Assembly (NCBI RefSeq): GCF_015533855.1
Contig: NZ_AP024154.1
Coordinates: 5,090,501-5,154,500 of the forward strand
DNA: 64,000 bases
Origin: Echinicola sp. 20G
GTDB lineage: Bacteria > Bacteroidota > Bacteroidia > Cytophagales > Cyclobacteriaceae
Reading direction: 5' to 3'
The notes under the pieces are model-generated. The model was not told the DNA's origin, searched no databases, and saw only the letters and a list, made by a program, of their open reading frames with translations. The position numbers were made by a program, and so were the translations under genes. This document shows, piece by piece, positions 53,859 to 64,000 of the stretch (position 1 is the stretch's first letter; every line of letters begins with the position of its first letter).

Positions 53859-55106
53859 CTAGGCATACCGGTCCACCGCAAAGCCTTTCAATGGAACAAT
53901 TCCTTCTTTGCCTTTGCTGAGGTCAGCTAGAATTTTCCCGGTAGCTGGAGCCAAACTCAGTCCCATCATACTATGACCTGCACCGAAAGCCACATTTTTC
54001 CATATTGGAGCCTTACCTATATAGGGTAGTCCATCAGGAGAACAAGGACGCATTCCTTTCCATATTTGACTTTCTTGGGGAAAGTCAGCCTTAAAATCAG
54101 GATAATAGGCCTTTATGGATTCATAAATTCCACGAACCCTATTGAGGTTGATTTCCTCTGACTTATTGGAAATTTCCATGGTTCCTCCAAATCGAACTTT
54201 ATTTCCATATGGGCTTTGTGAGACCCTCGCTTCTGTCAAGATACTGGCCTGCATCAATGGAGGTGTATTGGGCAATTCAAAACTATAGCCCTTCCCTCCC
54301 ATCATGGGCAACCTAAAGCCCAGCATTTTAGCAATCTGATCGGACCAGCTTCCCGCACAAACCATCACCTGATCGCAATCTATTTTACCCTCATTGGTAA
54401 TCACCGCATTGACCTTATCCACTCCCTTTTCAAAGCCCTCTATGCTTACTCCAGGTTTTAAAATCACCCCTTGATCAATTAGGTAATGCTTCAATTGGAT
54501 ATAAAGGTCCTTCGGGGATAAGTGGGCATCTTCTGGAAAATAGATTCCTCCCCGAGCATTCAGTCTTTGATTGGGTTCTAATTTTTCGATATCCCCAATA
54601 CTCAATATTTCGGCTTTCAAACCACTTTGTTGGGCCACATGACAAAACTCAGCCTCTTCCTTCTCTCCCTCTGCTGTCTTATATAGCATCAGCAATCCCT
54701 TGTCCTGCAGTTGTATATTGCCATTTCCATGTTCTTTCACAAAATCCAAATACAACTGTTTACTGAATAAACTGATCCCTTTTAAATAAGGAATCGATTT
54801 TTGAACATGTTTGGCATTGGAGTTTCTATAGAACAACAAACACCAATCAATCAATCTTTTATCCAATCTGGGCTGAATATAAAAAGGACTTTTGGAGGAA
54901 AGCATCCAGGAAATGCCTTTTGAAATCATACCTGGTGAGGCCAGAGGAATGATATGGCTAGGCACGATCATGCCAGCATTTCCTGTAGAACAGTTGACTT
55001 CCATGTCTCCTTTATCCACAACTATCACTTCTGTTCCCTCCTTATGAAGAAAGTAAGCCGTAAAAAGCCCCACTATTCCTCCACCGATTACAACTGTTGG
55101 TTTCAT
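53859..55106 (-). CDS. FAD-dependent D-amino-acid dehydrogenase, likely D-hydroxyproline dehydrogenase
   Basis: 415 residues of the DAO/DadA family. The FAD-binding dinucleotide fold is at the N-terminus (VVIGGGIVGLFTAYFLHKEG, followed by EVIVVDKGD); the C-terminal FAD segment is GHSMMGLSLAPATGKILADL. The central MRPCSPDGLPYIGKAP stretch is typical of DadA-like enzymes. In the neighbourhood of hydroxyproline epimerase, a dihydrodipicolinate-synthase-type deaminase and an aldehyde dehydrogenase, it should oxidise cis-4-hydroxy-D-proline to 1-pyrroline-4-hydroxy-2-carboxylate. The specific substrate is inferred from context; a general D-amino-acid dehydrogenase is the alternative. A 308-base gap separates it from the epimerase gene upstream. 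Confidence 0.85.
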   Translation of the reverse strand: MKPTVVIGGGIVGLFTAYFLHKEGTEVIVVDKGDMEVNCSTGNAGMIVPSHIIPLASPGMISKGISWMLSSKSPFYIQPRLDKRLIDWCLLFYRNSNAKHVQKSIPYLKGISLFSKQLYLDFVKEHGNGNIQLQDKGLLMLYKTAEGEKEEAEFCHVAQQSGLKAEILSIGDIEKLEPNQRLNARGGIYFPEDAHLSPKDLYIQLKHYLIDQGVILKPGVSIEGFEKGVDKVNAVITNEGKIDCDQVMVCAGSWSDQIAKMLGFRLPMMGGKGYSFELPNTPPLMQASILTEARVSQSPYGNKVRFGGTMEISNKSEEINLNRVRGIYESIKAYYPDFKADFPQESQIWKGMRPCSPDGLPYIGKAPIWKNVAFGAGHSMMGLSLAPATGKILADLSKGKEGIVPLKGFAVDRYA

Positions 55107-55360
55107 ATCGTTGTTCGTCCAAATATTGAACTGTCTAATTATAAAGTTTATTCTCCCGGATTATAGGCTTCTTATTGAATGAATTCCAGCAATGACAAAA
55201 ACGAGCGAAGCAAAAGGCTGAAACTTTCAATGTTCAACCTTCACTAAATTTAATAGCGTTGAGGGCAAGAATAGAAAATAAAAAGGTTAAAACTCTATGT
55301 ATTAACACCTTACACACCCTACCTTTTATCTCAGCCACAATCTTTGATATTCAGCTCAGT

Positions 55361-55405
55361 TCACCTGTCTCCCGACATCCATCTCAAGTCTAGCGTCTAT
55401 TGTCT
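55361..55405. repeat. Degenerate tctc/gtct-rich stretch in the epimerase-oxidoreductase gap
   Basis: Short units such as cctgtctccc, catctcaagtc and gcgtctattgtct follow each other just after the epimerase stop. The 55107-55414 gap holds no ORF with family features. It may be a worn copy of an intergenic repeat; this is a visual impression only. Confidence 0.3.
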
Positions 55406-55414
55406 TAAATCTTA

Positions 55415-56413
55415 CTAAATCACCTGAAATCCATGTACGTAAGGATCATTATCATCTAGGAATATGGTGCTATACCCTGTAACCATTGCCCACCCTTCAA
55501 TGCTCGGAACAATCGCAGGAATCCCTCCGACGGTAGTCGTCTCTACAATTTCCCCTGTAAACTTGGAACCAATATAGCTTTCATTGACAAAGGGTTGATT
55601 CGCTTTCAACTTACCCCTGGCATGCAGTTGAGCCATCCGCGCAGAGGTACCTGTTCCGCAAGGAGATCGATCTATGGCCTTGTCTCCATAAAAAACAGCA
55701 TTTCTTCCATCAGAAGATTCATCTAAGGGCTTCCCGATCCATTGAATATGGCTTAGCCCATTGATACGAGGATTTTCAGGATGAATAAATTCATATTTCT
55801 CATTGATGGCCTTCCTTAATTTCCGGCTCATGGTAATCAGTTGCTCAGCCGTAAAGTCCTGCAGCCCGCTGAAATTTTCTTGCGGGTCAATGATGGCATA
55901 GAAATTCCCTCCATATGAAACATCAAAGGTCAACTCTCCCAATGTTTCACAAAGAATGGTCAAGTCTTGAGCAATGACAAAACTGGCCACATTGGTAAGT
56001 TTTACGGACTTCACCTTTTTACCTTCCTGCTCATATTTAACCTTTACCAGGCCAGCCGGAGTTTCAATCCTAAGCTTTCCTTCTTCTTTGGGGACAATCA
56101 GTCCCTCCTCAATGGCCACCGTCACCGTGCCAATGGTTCCATGTCCACACATCGGTAGACAACCACTGGTTTCGATGTACAGTACGGCCACATCATTGTC
56201 GGGATCATGAGGTGGATAAAGCATGGATCCCGACATCATGTCGTGCCCTCGAGGTTCAAACATCAAACCTCTTCTGATCCAATCATAATTTTCAATGAAA
56301 AACTGACGTTTTTCAAACATATTCTCTCCCTCCAAAAAAGGAACACCACCAGTAACCACTCTTACCGGATTACCACAGGTATGAGAATCAATACAACTAA
56401 ATGTTTTCTTCAT
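55415..56413 (-). CDS. 4-hydroxyproline 2-epimerase (proline racemase family)
   Basis: 332 residues, the family length. Both catalytic cysteines are present: Cys89 in LPMCGHGTIG and Cys252 in RSPCGTGTSARM, which marks a racemase/epimerase rather than a trans-3-hydroxyproline dehydratase (those carry Thr at one site). It converts trans-4-hydroxy-L-proline to cis-4-hydroxy-D-proline in the cytoplasm, the first step of the bacterial pathway. The aldehyde dehydrogenase gene ends 20 bases upstream on the same strand and the deaminase overlaps that one by one base, so these three are one transcription unit. Proline racemase itself is the alternative activity. Confidence 0.92.
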   Translation of the reverse strand: MKKTFSCIDSHTCGNPVRVVTGGVPFLEGENMFEKRQFFIENYDWIRRGLMFEPRGHDMMSGSMLYPPHDPDNDVAVLYIETSGCLPMCGHGTIGTVTVAIEEGLIVPKEEGKLRIETPAGLVKVKYEQEGKKVKSVKLTNVASFVIAQDLTILCETLGELTFDVSYGGNFYAIIDPQENFSGLQDFTAEQLITMSRKLRKAINEKYEFIHPENPRINGLSHIQWIGKPLDESSDGRNAVFYGDKAIDRSPCGTGTSARMAQLHARGKLKANQPFVNESYIGSKFTGEIVETTTVGGIPAIVPSIEGWAMVTGYSTIFLDDNDPYVHGFQVI

Positions 56414-56433
56414 TCAATATTTATACAAGAACT

Positions 56434-57873
56434 TTATGGCACCAATTTCCCATCCACTATTCTTGGTATTCCCAATGGATTGGATTCTTTCAAAGCTTCT
56501 GGCAACAACTGATCCGGACAATTCTGAAGGGCCAAAGGCCTCAAGAACCGCTTGATGGCATATACCCCGACCGAGGTACTTCTGCTGTCAGAAGTAGAAG
56601 GGTAAGGTCCTCCATGTTGCATGGCATACCCAACTTCCACGCCGGTAGGAACTCCGCTAAACAATAATCTTCCGCATTTCTCTTGAAGCTGACTGATCAA
56701 TTCTCCTAGCTCCTTTAACTCTTGCTCTTCGGCCCAAAGGGTGATGGTCAATTGACCCTGAAGCTGTTCCGCAACGTCATGGAGCTCTTCCTGATTTTTA
56801 TAAGAAACCACGATTCCAAAGGGACCAAAAACTTCTTCCTGAAAAGACTTGTTTGCAAGCCAATCTTGGACATTGGTCATGGCCAAAGCAGGTTCTCCCA
56901 AGCCCGTGTCAATTGCCTTTTTGCTCCAGTTCAATCCTTCAGATTGCGCTAAGTCACCTAATGCACTACTGTAAGCCTTTTGGATACCTCCATTGAGCAT
57001 GGTCTGTCCATCGATGCCTTCCAAAACTGCACCAGCTTTTTCGGCAAAAGTGTGAGCATACTTTTCAGGAATAAAGATAATGCCCGGGTTCGTGCAAAAC
57101 TGTCCCACGCCCATGGTCAATGATTGCGCATACTGACCGGCCAAATTTTCAATGTCTCCATGAAGCATCCCTTCCGTTACAAAAATAGGGTTTGTGCTTC
57201 CCATCTCTGCATAAACAGGAATGGGTTCTTGACGGCTGTTTGCTAAATCAAACAAAGCTTTTCCTCCTTTGAAAGAACCAGTAAATCCAACTGCTTTAGT
57301 CAGTGGATGTTTTACCAATGCTTGACCTTCTGCTATGCCTCCTTCCACATGTTGGAAAACCCCTTTAGGCAAATCAGCTTTTTCCAAAGCTTTTTGAATG
57401 GCACTGAAGACCAGTAAAGAGGTTTTTGGATGAGATGGGTGACCTTTATAGACCACAGTACAGCCTGAAGCCAACGCGGACACACTGTCTCCCCCGATGG
57501 TAGAAAATGCCAAAGGAAAATTGCTGGCTCCGAAAACAGCCACAGGCCCAATCGGAACTAAGTACCGACGCAAATCTGGCTTGGGAGCTGGAGTCCTTCC
57601 CGGATCCCCATGATCGATGGTAGCCTCTAGGTAACTGCCTTCTTCAATGTAAGAAGCAAAGAGTTTTATTTGACCTGTGGTTCTGCCAAACTCGCCTGAG
57701 ATTCTACCTTCTGGTAAATGGGACTCCTCACATGCTGTAGAGACCAATTCCTCCTTTACCTCTTCAAGGCAGGATACTATTTTCCTTAGGAAGTTGGCCC
57801 TCTCTTTAATTGAGGTGTTTTTATATTGCTTAAATGCTTTTGTGGATTGGTTTAATACCTGATCTATTTGCAT
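56434..57873 (-). CDS. Aldehyde dehydrogenase, likely 2,5-dioxovalerate (alpha-ketoglutarate semialdehyde) dehydrogenase
   Basis: 479 residues. Catalytic Cys260 in GQFCTNPGI and Glu223 in YAEMGSTNPIF are visible, as is the cofactor segment GPVAVFGASNFPLAFSTIGG and VGFTGSFKGG. Within the hydroxyproline set it should oxidise alpha-ketoglutarate semialdehyde to 2-oxoglutarate, the last step. The NxxN-type motif FGASNFP fits the NADP+-preferring subgroup. Its start overlaps the deaminase stop by one base. Confidence 0.92.
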   Translation of the reverse strand: MQIDQVLNQSTKAFKQYKNTSIKERANFLRKIVSCLEEVKEELVSTACEESHLPEGRISGEFGRTTGQIKLFASYIEEGSYLEATIDHGDPGRTPAPKPDLRRYLVPIGPVAVFGASNFPLAFSTIGGDSVSALASGCTVVYKGHPSHPKTSLLVFSAIQKALEKADLPKGVFQHVEGGIAEGQALVKHPLTKAVGFTGSFKGGKALFDLANSRQEPIPVYAEMGSTNPIFVTEGMLHGDIENLAGQYAQSLTMGVGQFCTNPGIIFIPEKYAHTFAEKAGAVLEGIDGQTMLNGGIQKAYSSALGDLAQSEGLNWSKKAIDTGLGEPALAMTNVQDWLANKSFQEEVFGPFGIVVSYKNQEELHDVAEQLQGQLTITLWAEEQELKELGELISQLQEKCGRLLFSGVPTGVEVGYAMQHGGPYPSTSDSRSTSVGVYAIKRFLRPLALQNCPDQLLPEALKESNPLGIPRIVDGKLVP

Positions 57874-58784
57874 TACACGCTGGTTTTTAAAGATGTTATT
57901 TCCGGTCTATGATCCAAACCTTTTTGAATGACCGCTTCAATTTTGTTTCTTTCTTCTCCTACCAAGGTTAACCTCGGTGCACGGACATGCTCAGTCCCAA
58001 TACCTGCCATTTGCTCAGCAAGCTTGATGTATTGTACCAATTTAGGATGAATATCCAACTCTAGCAATGGCAAGAACCACCTATAAATGGCCAGAGCCTC
58101 ATCAATTTTCCTTTCTTTGATTAAATCAAACAATACCACTGTTTCCTTTGGAAAGGCACATACCAAGCCAGCAACCAAGCCATCTGCTCCCATCAAGACA
58201 CTTTCCATGGTGAGGGTATCCACTCCACACAAAATCTTGTAACGGTCTCCAAACCTGGTTTTCATCCTTGTCACATTGGAAACATCTCTGGTGGACTCTT
58301 TCACAGCTTGGATATTTTTACATTCCATAAGCTCATCAAACATTTCCAAAGTCACGTAAGTTTTATAATCTACAGGATTATTGTAAATCATAATTGGCAA
58401 AGAAGTCGCATTGGCAATGGTCTTGAAGTAGGTAACGGTTTCCCTATGATCTGACGGGTACCTCATAGGAGGTAAGAGCATTAATGCTTCCGCTCCAATT
58501 TCCTCCGCTTTTTTGGCCCAATATACCGCTTTGGAGGTAGACCCCTCTGCAATATTGAGAATTACAGGCACCCTGCCAGCTATCTTCTCGATAGTCTTTT
58601 GTGTCAACTCCAGCTTCTCTTCATCGTCCAAGACACTGGATTCACCGAGTGTCCCGCCCAAAATCACTCCACTCACTCCTGCCTCAATTTGAGCTTCAAG
58701 GTTAACAAAAAACATATCATAATCGATACTACCATCAGCATGAAATTTCGTGGTGACAGCAGGAAAAACTCCGTTCCAATTCAT
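57873..58784 (-). CDS. DHDPS-family deaminase/aldolase, likely 1-pyrroline-4-hydroxy-2-carboxylate deaminase
   Basis: 303 residues, a class I aldolase barrel. The Schiff-base Lys162 lies in QAVKESTRDVSN and the conserved Tyr134 in IMIYNNPVDY; the GGTLGESSVLDDEEK loop matches the family's substrate-binding segment. In hydroxyproline operons this family member converts 1-pyrroline-4-hydroxy-2-carboxylate to alpha-ketoglutarate semialdehyde with loss of ammonia. It is the first gene of the operon; the ALDH start overlaps its stop. Without the neighbours it could be any member of the family. Confidence 0.88.
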   Translation of the reverse strand: MNWNGVFPAVTTKFHADGSIDYDMFFVNLEAQIEAGVSGVILGGTLGESSVLDDEEKLELTQKTIEKIAGRVPVILNIAEGSTSKAVYWAKKAEEIGAEALMLLPPMRYPSDHRETVTYFKTIANATSLPIMIYNNPVDYKTYVTLEMFDELMECKNIQAVKESTRDVSNVTRMKTRFGDRYKILCGVDTLTMESVLMGADGLVAGLVCAFPKETVVLFDLIKERKIDEALAIYRWFLPLLELDIHPKLVQYIKLAEQMAGIGTEHVRAPRLTLVGEERNKIEAVIQKGLDHRPEITSLKTSV

Positions 58785-58806
58785 AGTTCTCTTATTTTGT
58801 TTAAGA

Positions 58807-58814
58807 CAAAGGTA
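58807..58814 (-). promoter_or_regulatory. Bacteroidota-type -7 box of the hydroxyproline operon
   Basis: On the minus strand the sequence is TACCTTTG, an exact TAnnTTTG match, 23 bases upstream of the ATG at 58784. No clear -33 TTTG at the usual spacing was seen. The 58815-58992 spacer to xseA shows nothing else. Confidence 0.4.
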
Positions 58815-58992
58815 GGGCTTGGACCAATACTATAATTGCACCAGATTAGTGATATATAATACCATATTGATATGCTTGCAAAACCCAACCAAAGGAATTT
58901 CATTTATTGTATGGTGTCCCATTAATCCCATACCTTTATAGAAAGATAGCTGATTCCAATTCCTCTTCCCTATTTTTTATTTACTTTGTCAC

Positions 58993-60309
58993 ATGCTAAG
59001 TCCACTTTCCTTATTAGAGCTTAATCAACAAATCCAACAAGTCCTTGATAGTCATCTGGATCCCTCATATTGGGTCATCGCAGAGATTGGAGAAATCAGG
59101 GACTCCCCTAGGGGGCATGCTTATTTGGAACTGGTGGAGAAAAGTGAACAGCAGATCTTAGCCAAAATCAAAGCCAATATCTGGTCTTACACTTACCGAG
59201 GAATTGCTTCCAGGTTTACCCATATTACCGGGCAACCTATCAAAAGTGGCATGAAGGTCCTTGCGCAAGTTGGTGTTCAATTCCATGAAGTCTATGGTCT
59301 AAGCTTAAATATCAAAGATATTGACCCCAACTTCACATTGGGGGAAAAGGCAAGAAAACGCCAAGAAACCATAGACCAACTCAATAAGGAAGGACTGATG
59401 AATCTCAATAAACAGTTCCTTCTTCCCAAGGTCCCACAAAGAGTTGCTGTAATCAGCTCTCCCAATGCTGCTGGATTTGGGGATTTCACCAACCAAGTTG
59501 ATCACAATCGAGAAGGGTATAAAGTACATTGGAAGCTTTTCCCTGCTACCCTGCAAGGAGATCAAGCAGCCAGTAGCATCATCCATGCAATCAATGAAGT
59601 GGAAGAAAAACTTCAGGAACATTCTTTTGACTTATTGATCATCATTCGTGGGGGCGGTGCACAGCTGGACCTTGATTGTTTTGACGATTACAACTTGGCC
59701 AGGGCTATCGCCAATACGACCTTGCCAGTAGTTACCGGCATTGGTCATGAAAGGGATGAATCCATTGCTGACATGGTAGCGCACAGCAAAATGAAAACAC
59801 CTACTGCAGTGGCCGAATTTATTCTTTCAGGATTTAGGGATTTTGAAGACCAAATCGAAGGCCGCTTAAAACAATTGGAAAGACACGCTGCTTACCAGCT
59901 ACAAAAAGAAGATCGAAGGATCAACAATACAGAACATCTACTCAAAAGTATCTTCCTTTCCCAAGTTAACCGAGAGAAAGAAAGAACATTAAGGTCACAG
60001 TACAATATTATATCCCGTTCAGGACAATTGATCAAACTCAAATCCAAGCAATTGGATCACTTGGATGAAAACTTCAAGAAACTTACCAGGTCAATTTTAT
60101 CACAGGAAAAACTAAAATTGGAAAGACTTAATAAAGATCTTAGCAGGCTAGACCCTATGACCTTTTTCCAAAAAGGCTATACCAGGTCAGAAATCAATGG
60201 AAAACCTTTAAAACAGGTAGCAATATTAGCTGGAGATATCCTGACAACATACACCAGCAAGGAAGTTATTAAAAGTACCGTCAATTCTATCCATAAAAAT
60301 GAGCAATAA
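58993..60309 (+). CDS. xseA: Exodeoxyribonuclease VII large subunit
   Basis: 438 residues. An N-terminal OB-fold (YWVIAEIGEIRDSPRGHAYL) is followed by the catalytic domain with VAVISSPNAAGFGDFTNQ, IIIRGGGAQLDLDCFDDY, VVTGIGHERDESIADMVAH and TPTAVAEF, and then a long coiled coil, all typical for the family. The enzyme with its small XseB subunit degrades single-stranded DNA. The ATG of xseB lies inside the end of this gene, an 11-base overlap, the usual operon arrangement. The start at 58993 is preceded by an AT-rich spacer with no alternative ATG before the OB-fold. Confidence 0.97.
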   Translation: MLSPLSLLELNQQIQQVLDSHLDPSYWVIAEIGEIRDSPRGHAYLELVEKSEQQILAKIKANIWSYTYRGIASRFTHITGQPIKSGMKVLAQVGVQFHEVYGLSLNIKDIDPNFTLGEKARKRQETIDQLNKEGLMNLNKQFLLPKVPQRVAVISSPNAAGFGDFTNQVDHNREGYKVHWKLFPATLQGDQAASSIIHAINEVEEKLQEHSFDLLIIIRGGGAQLDLDCFDDYNLARAIANTTLPVVTGIGHERDESIADMVAHSKMKTPTAVAEFILSGFRDFEDQIEGRLKQLERHAAYQLQKEDRRINNTEHLLKSIFLSQVNREKERTLRSQYNIISRSGQLIKLKSKQLDHLDENFKKLTRSILSQEKLKLERLNKDLSRLDPMTFFQKGYTRSEINGKPLKQVAILAGDILTTYTSKEVIKSTVNSIHKNEQ

Positions 60310-60502
60310 AGAGAATTTCAGTTATGATAAGGCCATGGCCAGAATCGAGGAAATCGTCCAACTCTTGGAGGATGATGAAAAGAGCATCGATGAATTATCG
60401 GCTTTGGTCAGCGAAGCCAGCAAACTGGTAAAGGAATGTAAAACCAAGCTTAGGCTAACCGAGGAAGACATTTTAAAAGCATTTGGAGAAGATGAGGCCT
60501 AG
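60299..60502 (+). CDS. xseB: Exodeoxyribonuclease VII small subunit
   Basis: 67 residues, the standard size. The pattern SYDKAMARIEEIVQLLEDDE followed by a second helix (SIDELSALVSEASKLVKECK) is the XseB helical hairpin that wraps the XseA coiled coil. It overlaps xseA by 11 bases and ends 15 bases before the convergent TetR gene. Confidence 0.95.
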   Translation: MSNKENFSYDKAMARIEEIVQLLEDDEKSIDELSALVSEASKLVKECKTKLRLTEEDILKAFGEDEA

Positions 60503-60525
60503 CTTTTAGGCTTCCTCCTATTTTT
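60494..60525 (+). terminator. Probable terminator of xseA-xseB
   Basis: gaggcct (60494-60500) pairs with aggc...ctc (60508-60517) with a small bulge, followed by T runs. It overlaps the xseB end and the TetR 3' end. The imperfect stem lowers confidence. Confidence 0.4.
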
Positions 60526-61153
60526 GTTTGATGTATTCTTCTCTGGCCTCAGGAGTCAAAATTCCTTCAAAGATAATCGAAATGGCCTGATCATATATTT
60601 TGGCAGGATTTACTTTCAAACTTGTCACCATTTCCCTGGGAAATTGCGCCAAAAACCTAGGGTCAATTAAGTTTTGGATAGCAGAGGCATACAAAATCAC
60701 TACCATACTCTTATCCACATGATCAGAGACCAATCCCTGATCTATCCCATCCTGAATCAAACGCTGAAAACGCAAATAGGCCGAAGTCCTGATATAATCT
60801 TCCAAAGCAGCCCATACTGCCGGAACATGCTCCCTTAAATCCGCTAATAAATCAGGATTGATATGAGCCAAATCCTTGGCTATAGCAGACAGCATTGATT
60901 TTAACTTCATCAAAAAAGTCAATTCCTCGTTTTGAAGAATCGTCTCCACTTTTAGCCCAAGTCTTGTCTTCAATAGATTAAAAGAGGCTTCCAATAGCTC
61001 CAATTTGCCTGGAAAATACTGGTAAACAGTCTTTTTACTCATTCCCAATTTCTTGGAAATATCGTCCATCGTGGTATTTTTAAATCCCTTTCTGAAAAAC
61101 AGCTCATTTGCTGCTTCCATGATTTTTACTTCTACTTCTTGCTTATTACTCAT
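60518..61153 (-). CDS. TetR-family transcriptional regulator
   Basis: 211 residues. The N-terminal helix-turn-helix is clear: IMEAANELFFRKGFKNTTMD followed by ISKKLGMSKKTVYQYFPGK. The C-terminal ~150 residues are helical and form the ligand-binding and dimer part. It is divergent from ligA with a 141-base spacer and convergent with xseB. No efflux or other typical TetR target is adjacent, so its operon lies elsewhere or it is autoregulated. Confidence 0.93.
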   Translation of the reverse strand: MSNKQEVEVKIMEAANELFFRKGFKNTTMDDISKKLGMSKKTVYQYFPGKLELLEASFNLLKTRLGLKVETILQNEELTFLMKLKSMLSAIAKDLAHINPDLLADLREHVPAVWAALEDYIRTSAYLRFQRLIQDGIDQGLVSDHVDKSMVVILYASAIQNLIDPRFLAQFPREMVTSLKVNPAKIYDQAISIIFEGILTPEAREEYIKQK

Positions 61154-61237
61154 TTCCTTCCTAACTGACTCTCAAATATAGCCATTAAGCTCCAAATAGC
61201 TAAGCTTTCTAAATTATACAGGTCTCGTATCCGCTAA

Positions 61238-63760
<2,523 letters not shown>

Positions 63761-63775
63761 CGTAATCCAGACAAC

Positions 63776-64000
63776 ATGAAATGGATCAAAGAGTTCTTTG
63801 TCGCGCTTGAAGTCAAAAAAAACAGACCGATTGATTACCAGAAATACAAAAAATCAATTGAGGATATAAAATCAATTCATATTTTAGCGGCTTCAAATGA
63901 TGACTTGCTTGTGATCGAGCGTGTTGTACGAGCAAATTGGCCTAATGAGCTTTCCTTCTCCGGAAGGTATTATAATGAAGAAGAGGATAGTGAAAATAAC
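63776..64000 (+). CDS. Unknown protein, N-terminal part
   Basis: 75 codons are open from ATG 63776 to the window edge, 15 bases after ligA. The start reads MKWIKEFFVALEVKKNRPID, then KSIHILAASNDDLLVIERVV. No signal peptide is visible. The position directly behind ligA suggests cotranscription. The short ID is not enough to name a family; a DUF6913-like small protein is possible but unverified. Confidence 0.6.
   Translation, partial: MKWIKEFFVALEVKKNRPIDYQKYKKSIEDIKSIHILAASNDDLLVIERVVRANWPNELSFSGRYYNEEEDSENN

Overview
The window reads as a chromosomal segment of an AT-rich Bacteroidota, most likely order Cytophagales, family Cyclobacteriaceae (Echinicola/Cyclobacterium/Algoriphagus-like). The placement is inference. 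It rests on a SusC/SusD pair, TonB receptor plus DUF4249 genes, lipoprotein signals, planctomycete-type cytochrome c/DUF1501 genes, many secreted sulfatases and glycosidases, weak Shine-Dalgarno sequences and TAnnTTTG-type promoter boxes. I saw no rRNA, tRNA, CRISPR array, intact insertion sequence or prophage.

Layout. 1-865: end of msrA and a lipoprotein msrB, closed by a terminator. 864-6830 (minus): a three-gene operon of c-type cytochrome and DUF1501 proteins. 7208-12378: a small secreted protein, a GH29 fucosidase, an MmcQ/YjbR protein, and a GH20-like hydrolase with an HGSNAT-like membrane acyltransferase. 12773-19607: a signalling operon of hybrid kinase, CheR, CheB and a second hybrid kinase. 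19817-21133: a membrane protein reading frame split by one in-frame stop. 21196-26824 (minus): sulfatase, GH92 mannosidase, sulfatase. 26949-29042 (minus): YtxH protein, coiled-coil protein, 2-hydroxyacid dehydrogenase. 29563-34414: SusC/SusD, facing a secreted metallophosphoesterase. 36574-39987 (minus): a degenerate receiver protein and a multidomain pectate-lyase-like protein. 40292-43470: an exported protein with a triplicated domain, then a LytS-type kinase and a LytTR regulator. 44056-50366: a four-gene TonB receptor/DUF4249 operon. 50442-52184 (minus): gamma-glutamyltransferase. 52735-58784: an AraC regulator and a four-enzyme set that fits 4-hydroxyproline catabolism to 2-oxoglutarate. 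58993-64000: xseA, xseB, a TetR regulator, an enlarged ligA and the start of one more gene.

How they work together. Much of the window serves uptake and breakdown of complex, partly sulfated, glycans at the cell surface: fucosidase, hexosaminidase-like, mannosidase, sulfatases, pectate-lyase-like enzyme and SusCD. Two regulatory blocks stand out. One couples CheR/CheB to kinases with no receptor or flagellar gene nearby. The other is a LytS/LytTR pair behind an unknown exported protein. The hydroxyproline set is the most complete metabolic pathway.

Most unusual points: the CheR/CheB kinase block with a repeated Glu/Gln-rich coiled coil; the in-frame stop at 20300-20302; an approximately 142-residue insertion in LigA; several near-perfect inverted repeats, two of which put the start codon in the 3' arm of a hairpin; a GC-rich structured repeat at 52447-52547; and two mutually exclusive hairpins upstream of the triplicated-domain gene.
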